From JBNKHH01 sp050290245 (GTDB lineage Bacteria > Pseudomonadota > Alphaproteobacteria > Rhodobacterales > Rhodobacteraceae): a DNA stretch of 64,000 nt. A program made the position numbers and the translations under genes. The DNA is taken from NCBI GenBank assembly GCA_050290245.1, contig JBNKHH010000071.1, positions 34,089 through 98,088 on the forward strand. Reading direction: 5' to 3'. The notes under the pieces are model-generated. The model made no database searches, was not told where the DNA came from, and saw only the letters and a list, made by a program, of their open reading frames with translations. Below, piece by piece: positions 18,031 to 27,082 of the stretch (positions are counted from its first letter, which is position 1; each line of letters begins with the position of its first letter).

Positions 18031-18410
18031 TTCGCCAAGAGCAGTTTGAAATTCAACCGCGGACATATCTGGCGTACTTCGCGTTCAATAAGTTCCGGCT
18101 TTGGCATATCCTTGGCCATGGCTCGGTAAGCGCCGCTGTAACCAAGGTTATGCAAGAGAACGGCAAGTTCGATGCAGTCAAAGTGACGCGCCAATACCGG
18201 TGAAATGATCATCGACGGATTCAGGTCATTCAAAAGCGTGTCCGTGACCTCGTGAAACGATAAAAAAGCAATCCCGCCCGAAGGAAGCATGTTTCCCTGT
18301 TGTTCCCATTCAGAGGCGTCGCCGACGGCGATAATACGGGTCAAAGAATTCTGGTCGGAACTTGACGCGGCGATAGCGCTCCGATCAATCCATGCGGTTT
18401 CTTTTCCCAT
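18027..18410 (-). CDS. Conserved hypothetical protein, 127 residues
   Basis: A small soluble protein without recognisable family motif. The first half has alternating strands and acidic loops (RIIAVGDASEWEQQGNMLPSGGIAFLSFHEVTD), the second is helical (ISPVLARHFDCIELAVLLHNLGYSGAYRAMAK), ending in a basic segment. The pattern of strand-helix alternation could be a degenerate receiver-like fold; that is only a guess. A very good ribosome site (GGGAGG, 5 bases before ATG) supports expression. Its stop overlaps the end of the convergent PLP enzyme gene by four bases. Confidence 0.7.
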   Translation of the reverse strand: MGKETAWIDRSAIAASSSDQNSLTRIIAVGDASEWEQQGNMLPSGGIAFLSFHEVTDTLLNDLNPSMIISPVLARHFDCIELAVLLHNLGYSGAYRAMAKDMPKPELIEREVRQICPRLNFKLLLAN

Positions 18411-18508
18411 GTGTCCTCCCTGACTCTAGCAAGGGTTGTGTTTCCGTATAGGACTCAACCTATAATTAATTTAGTTAAACTTTCAATGACCATGGTCAAA
18501 TATCGTTT

Positions 18509-19615
18509 TTGAATGCTTCCATGGCGAGCAGCGGTCCAGTAAGCAGCCTTTTGCCCGACACCGAACCAGGCCGTTCCATGATGCACCATATCGTCGAAGC
18601 CATTTCTGTTCCGGCAATGCTGGTTTCGGCCGACGGTCGGATCGAGGCCAGCAATGCCAGCGCACGTCAAATCTTTGGCGAGGCGATTTCCGGACGACAT
18701 TACATCACCGTCTTGCGCCAGCCCACATTATTGGACGCAGTCGAATCCGCGCTTGCAAAACGGCGGATAACTACGGCCCTCTATCTGACCACAGAGGCGC
18801 GGCGCGATATCACGCTGCAGGCGACCTGTACGCCTGTCAGCGACAGTGGTGGTGTTCTGATCTGTCTGGAGGATCGAACGGCGATGGAGGAGGCCGGGGA
18901 AATGCGGCGGGACTTCGTGGCGAATGTCAGCCATGAACTGCGCACGCCCCTTACGGCACTTATGGGATTCATTGAAACGCTGCGCGGGGCAGCACGCGAC
19001 GATGCGGCGGCACGCGACCGATTCCTGGAAATAATGGGTCGCGAAGCTGGTCGAATGAATCGACTGGTCGGCGATCTTTTGTCCCTGAGCAAGGTTGAAG
19101 CAAACGAACGCGTGCGTCCGAAGTCGTCTGTGGATCTCGCGGCGATTGTGCGTTCGGTCCTGGCCAGCTTGACGCCAGTGGCCGATGAAGCAGGCGTGGC
19201 ACTCAGCACAGATGGTCTGGATGATCGGCAGAGTGTAACCGGTGACGACGATGAATTGGCGCAGGTCGTGACGAACCTGGTCGAGAATGCAATAAAATAC
19301 GCGGGGCAGGGCGCGCGTGTGGACATTCGGCTCTACCGGGACGCCCATAACAAGGCGGTACTTGGCCCGGCACTGTGTCTTGAGGTGCGCGATTTCGGCG
19401 AGGGAATCGAAGCACGGCACCTGCCGCGCCTGACCGAGCGATTCTATCGGATAGACAGTCACAGATCGCGCGAAATGGGCGGAACCGGATTGGGCCTGGC
19501 GATCGTCAAGCACATCGTGAACCGCCATCGCGGACGATTGAGAATCGAAAGTTCCGTGGGAAAAGGCAGCACTTTCACAGTCATCCTGCCAGCGGCAGAG
19601 GACAAAATATCCTGA
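18509..19615 (+). CDS. phoR: PhoR-type sensor histidine kinase of the phosphate regulon
   Basis: The protein (368 residues from the TTG at 18509; 364 from the ATG at 18521) has a PAS domain at about 25-125, the phospho-acceptor helix with His142 in SHELRTPLTALMGF, and an ATPase domain with the N box (NLVENAIKYA), G1 (DFGEGI), F box (RFYRID) and G2 (GGTGLGLAIV). Unlike E. coli PhoR there is no membrane helix at the N-terminus, so it appears to be cytoplasmic. Its place directly before pstSCAB-phoU-phoB identifies it as PhoR. Neither candidate start has a clear ribosome site, so the start is uncertain. Confidence 0.88.
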   Translation: MNASMASSGPVSSLLPDTEPGRSMMHHIVEAISVPAMLVSADGRIEASNASARQIFGEAISGRHYITVLRQPTLLDAVESALAKRRITTALYLTTEARRDITLQATCTPVSDSGGVLICLEDRTAMEEAGEMRRDFVANVSHELRTPLTALMGFIETLRGAARDDAAARDRFLEIMGREAGRMNRLVGDLLSLSKVEANERVRPKSSVDLAAIVRSVLASLTPVADEAGVALSTDGLDDRQSVTGDDDELAQVVTNLVENAIKYAGQGARVDIRLYRDAHNKAVLGPALCLEVRDFGEGIEARHLPRLTERFYRIDSHRSREMGGTGLGLAIVKHIVNRHRGRLRIESSVGKGSTFTVILPAAEDKIS

Positions 19616-19646
19616 TGTCGCCCGGTTCTGCCATTCCCTGACGTCA

Positions 19647-19675
19647 CCGTCATAAAACTGTTACACAACTGTCAC
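19647..19675 (+). promoter_or_regulatory. Pho box upstream of pstS
   Basis: Three 7-base direct repeats, CCGTCAT, CTGTTAC and CTGTCAC, start at 19647, 19658 and 19669, an exact 11-base period with A-rich 4-base spacers. This is the recognition pattern of phosphorylated PhoB, and it sits 83 bases before the pstS start. Confidence 0.9.
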
Positions 19676-19757
19676 AAAAGCATAGCGGCCGAGGCTTAGG
19701 GAACGGCGCGAGGGCCGCGTGGGGCGGTCTTTAGAAAACCCATCAGGAGACTATCTC

Positions 19758-20798
19758 ATGCTGAACGCGAAATTGACCGCCTCGACCCTGGCGATCGTCG
19801 CTGTGACTGCAACCGCAGCCGTTGCCCGTGACCAGGTTCAGGTCGCCGGGTCGTCGACCGTGCTGCCTTACGCCTCGATCGTTGCCGAAGCCTTTGGCGA
19901 AAACACCGATTTTCCGACCCCGGTTATTGAATCGGGCGGCTCGTCGGCTGGCCTCAAGCGTTTCTGCGAAGGCGTAGGCGAAAACACTATCGACGTCGCC
20001 AACGCATCCCGCAAAATCCGTGAAAAAGAAATCAAAGCCTGCGCCGAAGCCGGTGTAACCGACATCATCGAAGTTCGTATCGGCTATGACGGCATCGTTT
20101 TCGCGTCGCAGCAGTCGGGCCCGGCCTTTACCGCCTTTGAACCCGCCGACATCTTCAATGCAATCGGTGGCAAGGTTCTGGTCGACGGCGCGGTCGTCGA
20201 AAATCCCTATAACAACTGGGCTGAATTCAACGGTGACCTGCCGAACGTTGAAATCGCGATGTTCATTCCCGGCACCAAGCATGGCACGCGCGAAGTCTTC
20301 GAGGACAAGGTTCTTCTGAAGGGCTGTGAAGCGACCGGCACCATGCAGGCGATGATGGATGCGGGCATGTCCGAAGACGATGCCGAAGACGCCTGCCTTG
20401 ATGTGCGCCAGGACGGCAAGTCGGTCGATATCGACGGCGACTATACGGAGACCCTTGCTCGCATCGACGCCAACTCGAACGGCATTGGTGTCTTTGGCCT
20501 GGCCTTCTATGAGAACAACCAGGACAAGCTCAAGGTTGCCACCATGTCAGGTGTCTTACCTTCGACCGAATCCATCGCCACTGGTGAATACCCGGTTTCG
20601 CGTCCGCTGTTTTTCTACGTCAAGAAGGCCCACATCGGTGTCATTCCTGGCCTGAAAGAGTACGCTCAGTTCTTCGTAGCTGACGAACTGGCTGGTCCGA
20701 GCGGCCCGCTGGCCAACTACGGTCTCGTTTCCGACCCCGAACTGGCCAAGACCCAAAAAGCCATCGCCGACGAAATGACGATGGGCAGCAACATGTAA
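19758..20798 (+). CDS. pstS: Phosphate ABC transporter periplasmic binding protein PstS
   Basis: A 346-residue periplasmic phosphate receptor. Signal peptide MLNAKLTASTLAIVAVTATAAVA is followed by QVQVAGSSTVLPYASIVAEAF; AGSSTV and ESGGSSAGLKRFC supply phosphate-binding Ser/Thr residues, and DVANASRKI the third loop. Two cysteines (KGCEATG, EDACLDV) may form a disulfide. ATG at 19758 has AGGAGA eight bases upstream. It is the first pst gene behind the Pho box; a hairpin after the gene probably lets pstS be expressed above the membrane components. Confidence 0.95.
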   Translation: MLNAKLTASTLAIVAVTATAAVARDQVQVAGSSTVLPYASIVAEAFGENTDFPTPVIESGGSSAGLKRFCEGVGENTIDVANASRKIREKEIKACAEAGVTDIIEVRIGYDGIVFASQQSGPAFTAFEPADIFNAIGGKVLVDGAVVENPYNNWAEFNGDLPNVEIAMFIPGTKHGTREVFEDKVLLKGCEATGTMQAMMDAGMSEDDAEDACLDVRQDGKSVDIDGDYTETLARIDANSNGIGVFGLAFYENNQDKLKVATMSGVLPSTESIATGEYPVSRPLFFYVKKAHIGVIPGLKEYAQFFVADELAGPSGPLANYGLVSDPELAKTQKAIADEMTMGSNM

Positions 20799-20819
20799 AC
20801 TGCAATTGCAGTCTGCACC

Positions 20820-20857
20820 GGGGGCGGCATATTTCGCCGCTCCCGTTTCTTCCTTTT
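20820..20857 (+). terminator. Partial terminator between pstS and pstC
   Basis: A 9-pair stem (GGGGGCGGC / GCCGCTCCC, one G-T pair) with a 7-base loop is followed by a T-rich run (TTTCTTCCTTTT), 22 bases after the pstS stop. It would attenuate readthrough into pstC. Confidence 0.65.
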
Positions 20858-20886
20858 AGGACTTTTAATTCGGTGGTGGAGTGGAC

Positions 20887-22359
20887 ATGCCTTTGATCTG
20901 GCTGGCAGGCAGCATCCTGGCAATCGCCTTGGTTGGCTTTGTTCTTGGCCGTGCGCGCGCCATCAAGAGCGCCGACGGGGACACGCGCCGACTGCATTCG
21001 CTTCCGTCCTATTACGGCTGGAACGTTGCGCTGAAAGCGGCAGTGCCGGCCTTTGCCATTCTGGCCGTTTGGCTGTTGGCGCAGCCTCTTTACATCGGGT
21101 CTGTCGTGTCCGGGACAATCCCTCAGTCGGAAATCGGTGAGGGATCCTCTTTGGGATTGGTCATGGCAGAGGCCCGGCGCACGGCGGAAGGGCTGGACAA
21201 CGCCGTCGCAGCCGGCGCCATTACCGAAGGTTTTGCCGGGGACGCGTCTGCGGATCCGGAGAAAATGACTGAAAGTCTGAAAGATGCCGGGCAGGTGGTG
21301 ACGACCGCCATTACCCGGCCCATTCTGAATGCAGCCCAGACACTCAGGACCATGGATGCCACCGGCAGGCTCATTATGACCCTTGTTGTCATGGCTGTGG
21401 CTCTTGCCGGTGCCGGCTGGGGGCTGCGCGAGACGCATTGTGATTTCCGCGCAAGGAATGTCGTCGAACACGGGCTTCGCGCCTTGCTGATCATCGCCGC
21501 ATCGATTGCCATTCTGACGACCGTTGGAATTGTCCTTTCTCTCTTGTTCAACACGATCGAGTTCTTCCGGCTCTATCCGGTGTCCGACTTTTTCTTTGGG
21601 ACAAAATGGGCTCCAAGTTTCTCCGGTCGAGGAGGAAGCTCCGAGCTTGGCGTCTTGCCCTTGCTGTGGGGCACCTTTTATATCTCGGTCGTTGCCTTGC
21701 TGGTGGCCGTTCCCATCGGATTGTTCTCGGCGATCTACCTGTCCGAATACGCCAGTGCACGCGTGCGCAGCATTGCCAAACCCCTACTGGAGATTCTTGC
21801 CGGGATCCCGACGATCGTCTACGGCCTGTTCGCATTGCTAACCGTTGGCCCGCTCTTGCTGAAGGTCTTTGGCGACGATGGCCTCGGCTGGATGCAGGCG
21901 GGCACCGCAGTGATGACGGCCGGTCTGGTCATGGGTATCATGTTGATCCCATTCGTTTCGTCGCTGTCCGACGATATCATCAATGCCGTGCCCCAAGCCA
22001 TGCGCGACGGCTCGTACGGGTTGGGCGCGACGCAGTCCGAGACCATCCGGCAGGTCGTCATCCCGGCGGCGCTTCCCGGCATCGTGGGAGCCATCCTTCT
22101 GGCTGCCAGCCGCGCAATCGGTGAAACGATGATTGTCGTTCTCGGGGCAGGGGCAGCGGCACGGCTGGACCTCAACCCATTCGAAGCCATGACTACGGTC
22201 ACCGCCAAGATTGTCTCGCAGTTGACCGGTGATGCCGATTTTGCCTCGCCCGAGGCTCTGGTCGCCTTTGCCCTCGGCATGACGCTATTCGTGATAACCT
22301 TGGGGCTGAACGTGTTGGCGCTATATATCGTCCGCAAGTACCGGGAGCAGTACGAATGA
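20887..22359 (+). CDS. pstC: Phosphate ABC transporter permease PstC
   Basis: A 490-residue inner-membrane permease, longer than the roughly 320 residues of E. coli PstC. Two N-terminal helices are followed by an extra periplasmic segment of about 80 residues (from SEIGEGSSLG to LRTMDATG), then the usual six-helix permease core. The cytoplasmic EAA loop is seen as MRDGSYGLGATQSETIRQVVIPAALPGIVGA in consecutive pieces. The ATG at 20887 is preferred over the GTG two codons earlier because GGAG lies five bases before it. It overlaps pstA by four bases. Confidence 0.93.
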   Translation: MPLIWLAGSILAIALVGFVLGRARAIKSADGDTRRLHSLPSYYGWNVALKAAVPAFAILAVWLLAQPLYIGSVVSGTIPQSEIGEGSSLGLVMAEARRTAEGLDNAVAAGAITEGFAGDASADPEKMTESLKDAGQVVTTAITRPILNAAQTLRTMDATGRLIMTLVVMAVALAGAGWGLRETHCDFRARNVVEHGLRALLIIAASIAILTTVGIVLSLLFNTIEFFRLYPVSDFFFGTKWAPSFSGRGGSSELGVLPLLWGTFYISVVALLVAVPIGLFSAIYLSEYASARVRSIAKPLLEILAGIPTIVYGLFALLTVGPLLLKVFGDDGLGWMQAGTAVMTAGLVMGIMLIPFVSSLSDDIINAVPQAMRDGSYGLGATQSETIRQVVIPAALPGIVGAILLAASRAIGETMIVVLGAGAAARLDLNPFEAMTTVTAKIVSQLTGDADFASPEALVAFALGMTLFVITLGLNVLALYIVRKYREQYE

Positions 22360-23687
22360 CCGATGCAAGCATTCACGGATCGGACATGCCCCGACCTAAA
22401 AAGACCCTTCGGGTGACAAACGCCCATACCAGGCGCCGCAATGCCGCCGAGGCGAGGTTCAAGGCCTATGGGCTCACCGCCATCCTGATAGGACTTTTTT
22501 TCCTCCTGGTGCTGGCGGTCTCAATCGTGAGGTCGGGGCTTCCCGCTTTCACGACGACGGTTCTTGACGTCGAGATCACGGTGACCCAGGAGCAATTCGA
22601 CGCGGCCGAGGGACAGCTGTTCAAGACCAAGGCCTATGCCGCGCTGTTCAACCACTCACTCCAGGAGCAGTTGAGCGAAGCTGGCGTCTCGGCCGCCTTT
22701 GACGACGCAGCAATCGAGCGAATTGCGGGCAAGGTCGGTGGAACACTTCGCGAATTCTACCGTGAGAATCCGGACAAGCTCGGCACTCAGGCAACTTTCA
22801 AACTCTCGGCCTCTAGCCGCGTTGACGGGTATTTCAATGGTCGCGTGACCCGTGAGAGCCTGACGGAAAGCAGATTTCTGATGCTCTCCGACCTGGAACT
22901 TGTGGATGCCATGAAAGACGCTGGCATCATCCAGAGCGCCTTTGACTGGAACTTTATCACAGGCGCGGATTCGGGCGTGGACAACCCGGGCGGTGCCGGG
23001 ATCGGGGCTTCGGTCGCAGGTTCATTTTTCATGATGCTCGTCGTGCTTGTGCTGTCCCTGCCGATTGGCGTCGCGACGTCGATCTATCTCGAGGAATTCG
23101 CACCACAGAACGCCTTTACCGACCTGATCGAAGTGAACATCTCGAACCTGGCCGCGGTGCCGTCGATCGTTTTCGGCATCCTTGGTCTCGCGGTCTTCAT
23201 CCAGTTCATGCATCTGCCGCAGTCGGCGCCCCTTGTCGGTGGCCTGGTTTTGACACTCATGACCTTGCCGACGATCATCATTTCAACGCGCGCTTCGCTG
23301 AAATCTGTCCCCCCGTCGATCCGCGACGCGGCGCTTGGGGTAGGGGCCTCGAAGATGCAAACCGTGTTCCATCATGTGCTGCCCCTGGCCATGCCGGGCA
23401 TTCTGACGGGCACCATCATCGGACTGGCGCAGGCCCTCGGCGAAACCGCGCCGCTGTTGCTGATCGGGATGGTGGGTTTTGTTGCTCGCGGGTATCCCGA
23501 GGGCTTTCTGGACGGCTTTGTCGAACCCAATTCGGCGATGCCGGCGCAGATCTACACCTGGGCCGCCCGTGCGGACTCGGCCTTTTACGACAAAGCCTGG
23601 GGCGGCATCATTGTCCTGCTCCTGTTCCTGCTTTCTATGAACCTCATCGCCATCATCCTTCGCCGTCGCTTCGAGCGTCGCTGGTAA
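22356..23687 (+). CDS. pstA: Phosphate ABC transporter permease PstA
   Basis: A 443-residue permease partner of PstC. After a cytoplasmic basic N-terminus and one membrane helix (about 38-58) there is a periplasmic insert of about 140 residues (EQFDAAEGQLFKTKAYA onward), absent in E. coli PstA, then the six-helix core. The EAA loop is AALGVGASKMQTVFHHVLP. Start and stop overlap with pstC shows coupling, and pstB follows 18 bases later. Confidence 0.93.
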   Translation: MTDASIHGSDMPRPKKTLRVTNAHTRRRNAAEARFKAYGLTAILIGLFFLLVLAVSIVRSGLPAFTTTVLDVEITVTQEQFDAAEGQLFKTKAYAALFNHSLQEQLSEAGVSAAFDDAAIERIAGKVGGTLREFYRENPDKLGTQATFKLSASSRVDGYFNGRVTRESLTESRFLMLSDLELVDAMKDAGIIQSAFDWNFITGADSGVDNPGGAGIGASVAGSFFMMLVVLVLSLPIGVATSIYLEEFAPQNAFTDLIEVNISNLAAVPSIVFGILGLAVFIQFMHLPQSAPLVGGLVLTLMTLPTIIISTRASLKSVPPSIRDAALGVGASKMQTVFHHVLPLAMPGILTGTIIGLAQALGETAPLLLIGMVGFVARGYPEGFLDGFVEPNSAMPAQIYTWAARADSAFYDKAWGGIIVLLLFLLSMNLIAIILRRRFERRW

Positions 23688-23705
23688 AAGGGAAGAGACC
23701 TATCG

Positions 23706-24503
23706 ATGAACGACATGCGTATTATCCAGCGGACGACTGAAATGAACGAAAACAAGATCACTGCCCGCGACGTTGATGTTTACTATGGCGATACCCACGC
23801 GATCAAAAACGTGAGTGTCGAAATCGAAGACAAGACTGTAACGGCATTCATCGGCCCGTCAGGCTGCGGAAAATCGACCTTCCTGCGCTGTCTGAACCGC
23901 ATGAACGATACGATTGCAGTTGCCCGTGTCGAAGGGGAAATTCTTCTGGACGGCGAAGATATCTACGATCCCAAGGTCGACCCGGTACAGCTACGTGCCA
24001 AGGTTGGCATGGTATTCCAAAAGCCGAACCCTTTCCCAAAGTCGATCTATGACAACATCGCCTACGGCCCGCGCATTCACGGGCTCGCGCGTTCCAAAGC
24101 GGACCTGGATGAGATTGTCGAAAAATCGCTGAGACGCGGCGCCATCTGGGACGAGGTCAAGGACCGGCTGAACGAGCCGGGAACGGGCCTTTCAGGCGGC
24201 CAGCAGCAGCGGTTGTGCATTGCTCGCGCCGTGGCGACCGAGCCCGAGGTTCTGCTCATGGACGAGCCGTGCTCTGCCCTCGACCCGATTGCGACGGCGC
24301 AGGTCGAAGAACTGATTGATGAGCTTCGCCAGAATTTCTCGGTGGTCATTGTCACCCACTCGATGCAACAGGCGGCACGCGTCAGCCAGAAGACGGCGTT
24401 CTTTCACCTGGGCAACCTGGTCGAGTTCGGTGAAACAGGACAAATCTTCACCAACCCAAAAGACAGCCGAACCGAAAGCTATATCACCGGCCGGATCGGG
24501 TAG
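23706..24503 (+). CDS. pstB: Phosphate ABC transporter ATPase PstB
   Basis: A 265-residue ATPase that powers PstCA. Walker A is GPSGCGKST, the Q loop MVFQKPNPFP, the signature LSGGQQQRLCIARA, Walker B LLMDEPCSALD and the switch VTHSM. ATG at 23706 has GGGAAGAG upstream; a second in-frame ATG at codon 13 is possible and would match the shorter family N-terminus. It is 11 bases upstream of phoU. Confidence 0.97.
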   Translation: MNDMRIIQRTTEMNENKITARDVDVYYGDTHAIKNVSVEIEDKTVTAFIGPSGCGKSTFLRCLNRMNDTIAVARVEGEILLDGEDIYDPKVDPVQLRAKVGMVFQKPNPFPKSIYDNIAYGPRIHGLARSKADLDEIVEKSLRRGAIWDEVKDRLNEPGTGLSGGQQQRLCIARAVATEPEVLLMDEPCSALDPIATAQVEELIDELRQNFSVVIVTHSMQQAARVSQKTAFFHLGNLVEFGETGQIFTNPKDSRTESYITGRIG

Positions 24504-24514
24504 GAGACACGTAC

Positions 24515-25222
24515 ATGAACGACGCGCACATCGTTACATCCTTTGATCGGGACCTCGAGGCCATTCAGGCGATGCTCATGAAAATGGGCGGTCTGGTCGA
24601 AACCGCCATTATCAACGGTGCCAAATCACTTGAAACACGCGACCTGGAGCTGGCCGGGAGCGTCCGGGATGGTGACAAGGCGATCGATGCCCTGGAAGAT
24701 CAGGTCAACGAGGAGGCCACGCGGCTTATTGCACTCAGAGCACCTGCTGCAAGCGACCTGAGGACCGTCATGACGGTCATCAAGATCAGTTCAAATCTCG
24801 AACGGGTGGGGGACTATGCCAAGAACATGGCCAAGCGTACCACCGTTCTGGCCGAAATTGGGCCCGTGAACAGCGCGCCAATTGCCATCCGAAAAATGGC
24901 GCGGGAAGTTCAGCTGATGCTGAACGACGTATTGGATGCCTACATCCAGCGTGACGCAGAACTTGCCGAGCAGATCATCACCCGCGACGAGGATGTCGAC
25001 CAGTTGTACAACGCGCTGTTTCGCGAGCTTTTGACCTTCATGATGGAAGACCCGCGCAACATAACTCCTTGTATGCACATGCATTTTATCGCCAAGAATG
25101 TCGAGCGCATGGGAGATCACGTGACGAATATTGCCGAACAGGTAATCTATCTGGTAACGGGCGCATTTCCTGACGACAACCGCATCAAACAAGACGAAAC
25201 GCCATATTTTTCTGAAGGATAA
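24515..25222 (+). CDS. phoU: Phosphate signalling complex protein PhoU
   Basis: A 235-residue all-helical protein with two PhoU repeats (about residues 15-105 and 120-205). Metal-binding-type acidic motifs are visible: KISSNLERVGDYAKNMAK in the first and AKNVERMGDHVTNIAEQ in the second. PhoU links the Pst transporter to PhoR and keeps the regulon off when phosphate is plentiful. It sits between pstB (11 bases) and phoB (5 bases). Confidence 0.97.
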   Translation: MNDAHIVTSFDRDLEAIQAMLMKMGGLVETAIINGAKSLETRDLELAGSVRDGDKAIDALEDQVNEEATRLIALRAPAASDLRTVMTVIKISSNLERVGDYAKNMAKRTTVLAEIGPVNSAPIAIRKMAREVQLMLNDVLDAYIQRDAELAEQIITRDEDVDQLYNALFRELLTFMMEDPRNITPCMHMHFIAKNVERMGDHVTNIAEQVIYLVTGAFPDDNRIKQDETPYFSEG

Positions 25223-25227
25223 GGCCG

Positions 25228-25917
25228 ATGTCTGCCGATCAGCCAAGCGTACTGGTTATCGAAGACGAACCTGCGCAGCGTGAAGTGCTGTCGTACAACC
25301 TCGAGGCCGAGGGCTATGCAGTCTCCCGTGCCGAAACGGGCGATGAAGCGTTGGTCCTGGTGGCTGAGGTGCAGCCGGACGTGATTATCCTCGATTGGAT
25401 GTTGCCGGGTGTCTCTGGCATCGAAATCTGCCGCCGACTGAAGTCCAGCACGGCTACGCGAAATATTCCAGTGATTATGTTAACTGCACGATCCGAGGAA
25501 AGCGACCGCGTGAGGGGACTGGAAACCGGCGCGGACGATTACGTTGTCAAACCGTACTCTGTGGTCGAGCTGATGGCGCGGGTGCGCACCCAACTGCGTC
25601 GCGTACGCCCTGCGAGTGTCGGTGAACGCCTGGAATACGCCGACATCCTTCTGGATGCCGAGACGCACCGGGTGACGCGGGACGGGCAACCAATCAAACT
25701 GGGTCCAACCGAATTTCGTCTGTTGTCGACCTTCATGGAAAAGCCCGGACGCGTATGGTCGCGCGAACAACTCCTCGACCGGGTCTGGGGACGTGACATC
25801 TACGTGGATACGCGGACCGTGGACGTGCACATCGGCCGCCTGCGCAAGGCTCTGAGCCAGCATGGTGGGGAAGACCCGTTGCGGACCGTCAGAGGCGCTG
25901 GATACGCTCTGGGGTGA
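25228..25917 (+). CDS. phoB: Phosphate regulon response regulator PhoB
   Basis: A 229-residue OmpR-class regulator: receiver domain with phospho-acceptor Asp56 (IILDWMLPG), acidic pocket IEDEPAQ, Thr and Lys switch residues (MLTARS, VVKPYS), then a C-terminal winged helix (PTEFRLLSTFMEKPGRVWSREQL, in pieces, and RTVDVHIGRLRKAL). It binds the Pho box before pstS and presumably controls its own operon. It is the last gene of the unit. Confidence 0.97.
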   Translation: MSADQPSVLVIEDEPAQREVLSYNLEAEGYAVSRAETGDEALVLVAEVQPDVIILDWMLPGVSGIEICRRLKSSTATRNIPVIMLTARSEESDRVRGLETGADDYVVKPYSVVELMARVRTQLRRVRPASVGERLEYADILLDAETHRVTRDGQPIKLGPTEFRLLSTFMEKPGRVWSREQLLDRVWGRDIYVDTRTVDVHIGRLRKALSQHGGEDPLRTVRGAGYALG

Positions 25918-25987
25918 TCTGTTCTGAATTGCGTATAATCAGTATTATGTAATTTAACAGCGCAGCGTCAGTAGGCGTGTTTTTGCG

Positions 25988-26009
25988 CCAGCTGTCTGGT
26001 ATTTTTTTT
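25988..26009 (+). terminator. Possible weak terminator after phoB
   Basis: A short stem CCAG/CTGG with a 4-base loop is followed, after two bases, by eight T residues. The stem is weak; the T-run and its position 71 bases after phoB are what suggest it. Confidence 0.35.
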
Positions 26010-26047
26010 AGTTATTGCAGCGTGTTGTAAGGCTGCCTTGACAGCTG

Positions 26048-26075
26048 ATAAAAGAAACGCGCCCAAAGGCGCGTT
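26048..26075 (-). terminator. Intrinsic terminator of rpsB-tsf
   Basis: On the minus strand an 8-base-pair stem (AACGCGCC / GGCGCGTT) with a 4-base loop is followed by TCTTTTAT, 54 bases beyond the tsf stop codon. Confidence 0.85.
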
Positions 26076-26129
26076 CCCTATTCATGATGATTGGGCGACG
26101 CCACTCGCTGCGGCGCCATTGCCTAAACC

Positions 26130-27005
26130 TTAGCCCTGAGCGGCCTTGGCGACTTCGGCGGCGAAGTCTTCTTCTTTCTTTTCGATTCCCTCACCCACTT
26201 CGAGGCGAACGAAACCTGTGATTTCGATACCTGCATCCGCGGCAGCCTGGCCAACGGTCAGGTCCGGGTTCACAACAAAGGCCTGATTCAGAAGCGTTGA
26301 TTCAGCGATGAATTTCTTCATGCGTCCAACGATCATCTTCTCGATGACCTGCTCGGGCTTGCCGGACTCACGGGCAATGTCCATCTGGATGGACTTTTCC
26401 TTTTCCACGACAGCCGGGTCCATGTCGGCTTCGGCCAGCGCGGCCGGGTTCACGGCCGCGATGTGCATGGCAACCTGGCGGGCAGTTGCTTCGTCGGAAC
26501 CGGTATAGGCAACAAGCACCCCGATTTTTCCCAGGCCGTCAGCAACGGCGTTGTGAACATAAGAAGCGACGTTGTCGCCCGAGATCCTGGCCATGCGGCG
26601 GAGTTGCATGTTTTCACCGATCTTGGCGACGGCGTCGGTCAGGACTTCGGAAGCTGGCTTGCCGTTGACGTCGGCCGCTTTCAAAGCTTCGACGTCGTCC
26701 ACGGCAATGGCTGCATCCGCAAAAGATTTGACCATCGACTGGAATTCTTCGTTCTTCGCAACAAAGTCCGTTTCCGAGTTCACTTCGACGGCAACCGCGG
26801 TTCCGCCTTCGCTTTTGACGGCCACGAGGCCCTCGGCGGCGGTCCGTCCGGCTTTCTTGTCGGCTTTTGCCAGGCCCTTGGTGCGCAGCCAATCGACCGC
26901 GGCATCCATGTCGCCATCGGTTTCGATCAGCGCTTTTTTCGCGTCCATCATGCCGGCGCCCGACATTTCGCGCAGCTGCTTCACAAGTTGAGCAGTAATA
27001 GCCAT
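26130..27005 (-). CDS. tsf: Translation elongation factor Ts
   Basis: The guanine-nucleotide exchange factor for EF-Tu. The 291-residue protein has the N-terminal UBA-like helix bundle (AQLVKQLREMSGAGMMDAKKAL) and the core with TDFVAKNEEF, the EF-Tu contact motif. ATG at 27005 has AGGAG seven bases upstream. It is cotranscribed after rpsB with 77 bases between, the usual bacterial order. Confidence 0.97.
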   Translation of the reverse strand: MAITAQLVKQLREMSGAGMMDAKKALIETDGDMDAAVDWLRTKGLAKADKKAGRTAAEGLVAVKSEGGTAVAVEVNSETDFVAKNEEFQSMVKSFADAAIAVDDVEALKAADVNGKPASEVLTDAVAKIGENMQLRRMARISGDNVASYVHNAVADGLGKIGVLVAYTGSDEATARQVAMHIAAVNPAALAEADMDPAVVEKEKSIQMDIARESGKPEQVIEKMIVGRMKKFIAESTLLNQAFVVNPDLTVGQAAADAGIEITGFVRLEVGEGIEKKEEDFAAEVAKAAQG

Positions 27006-27082
27006 CTTCGGCTCTCCTTGAATTTCAAAGGGTTCGGACGCGAACTTTATCCGCGCCCGGTGTCAGTTGAATGACGAAAGGC

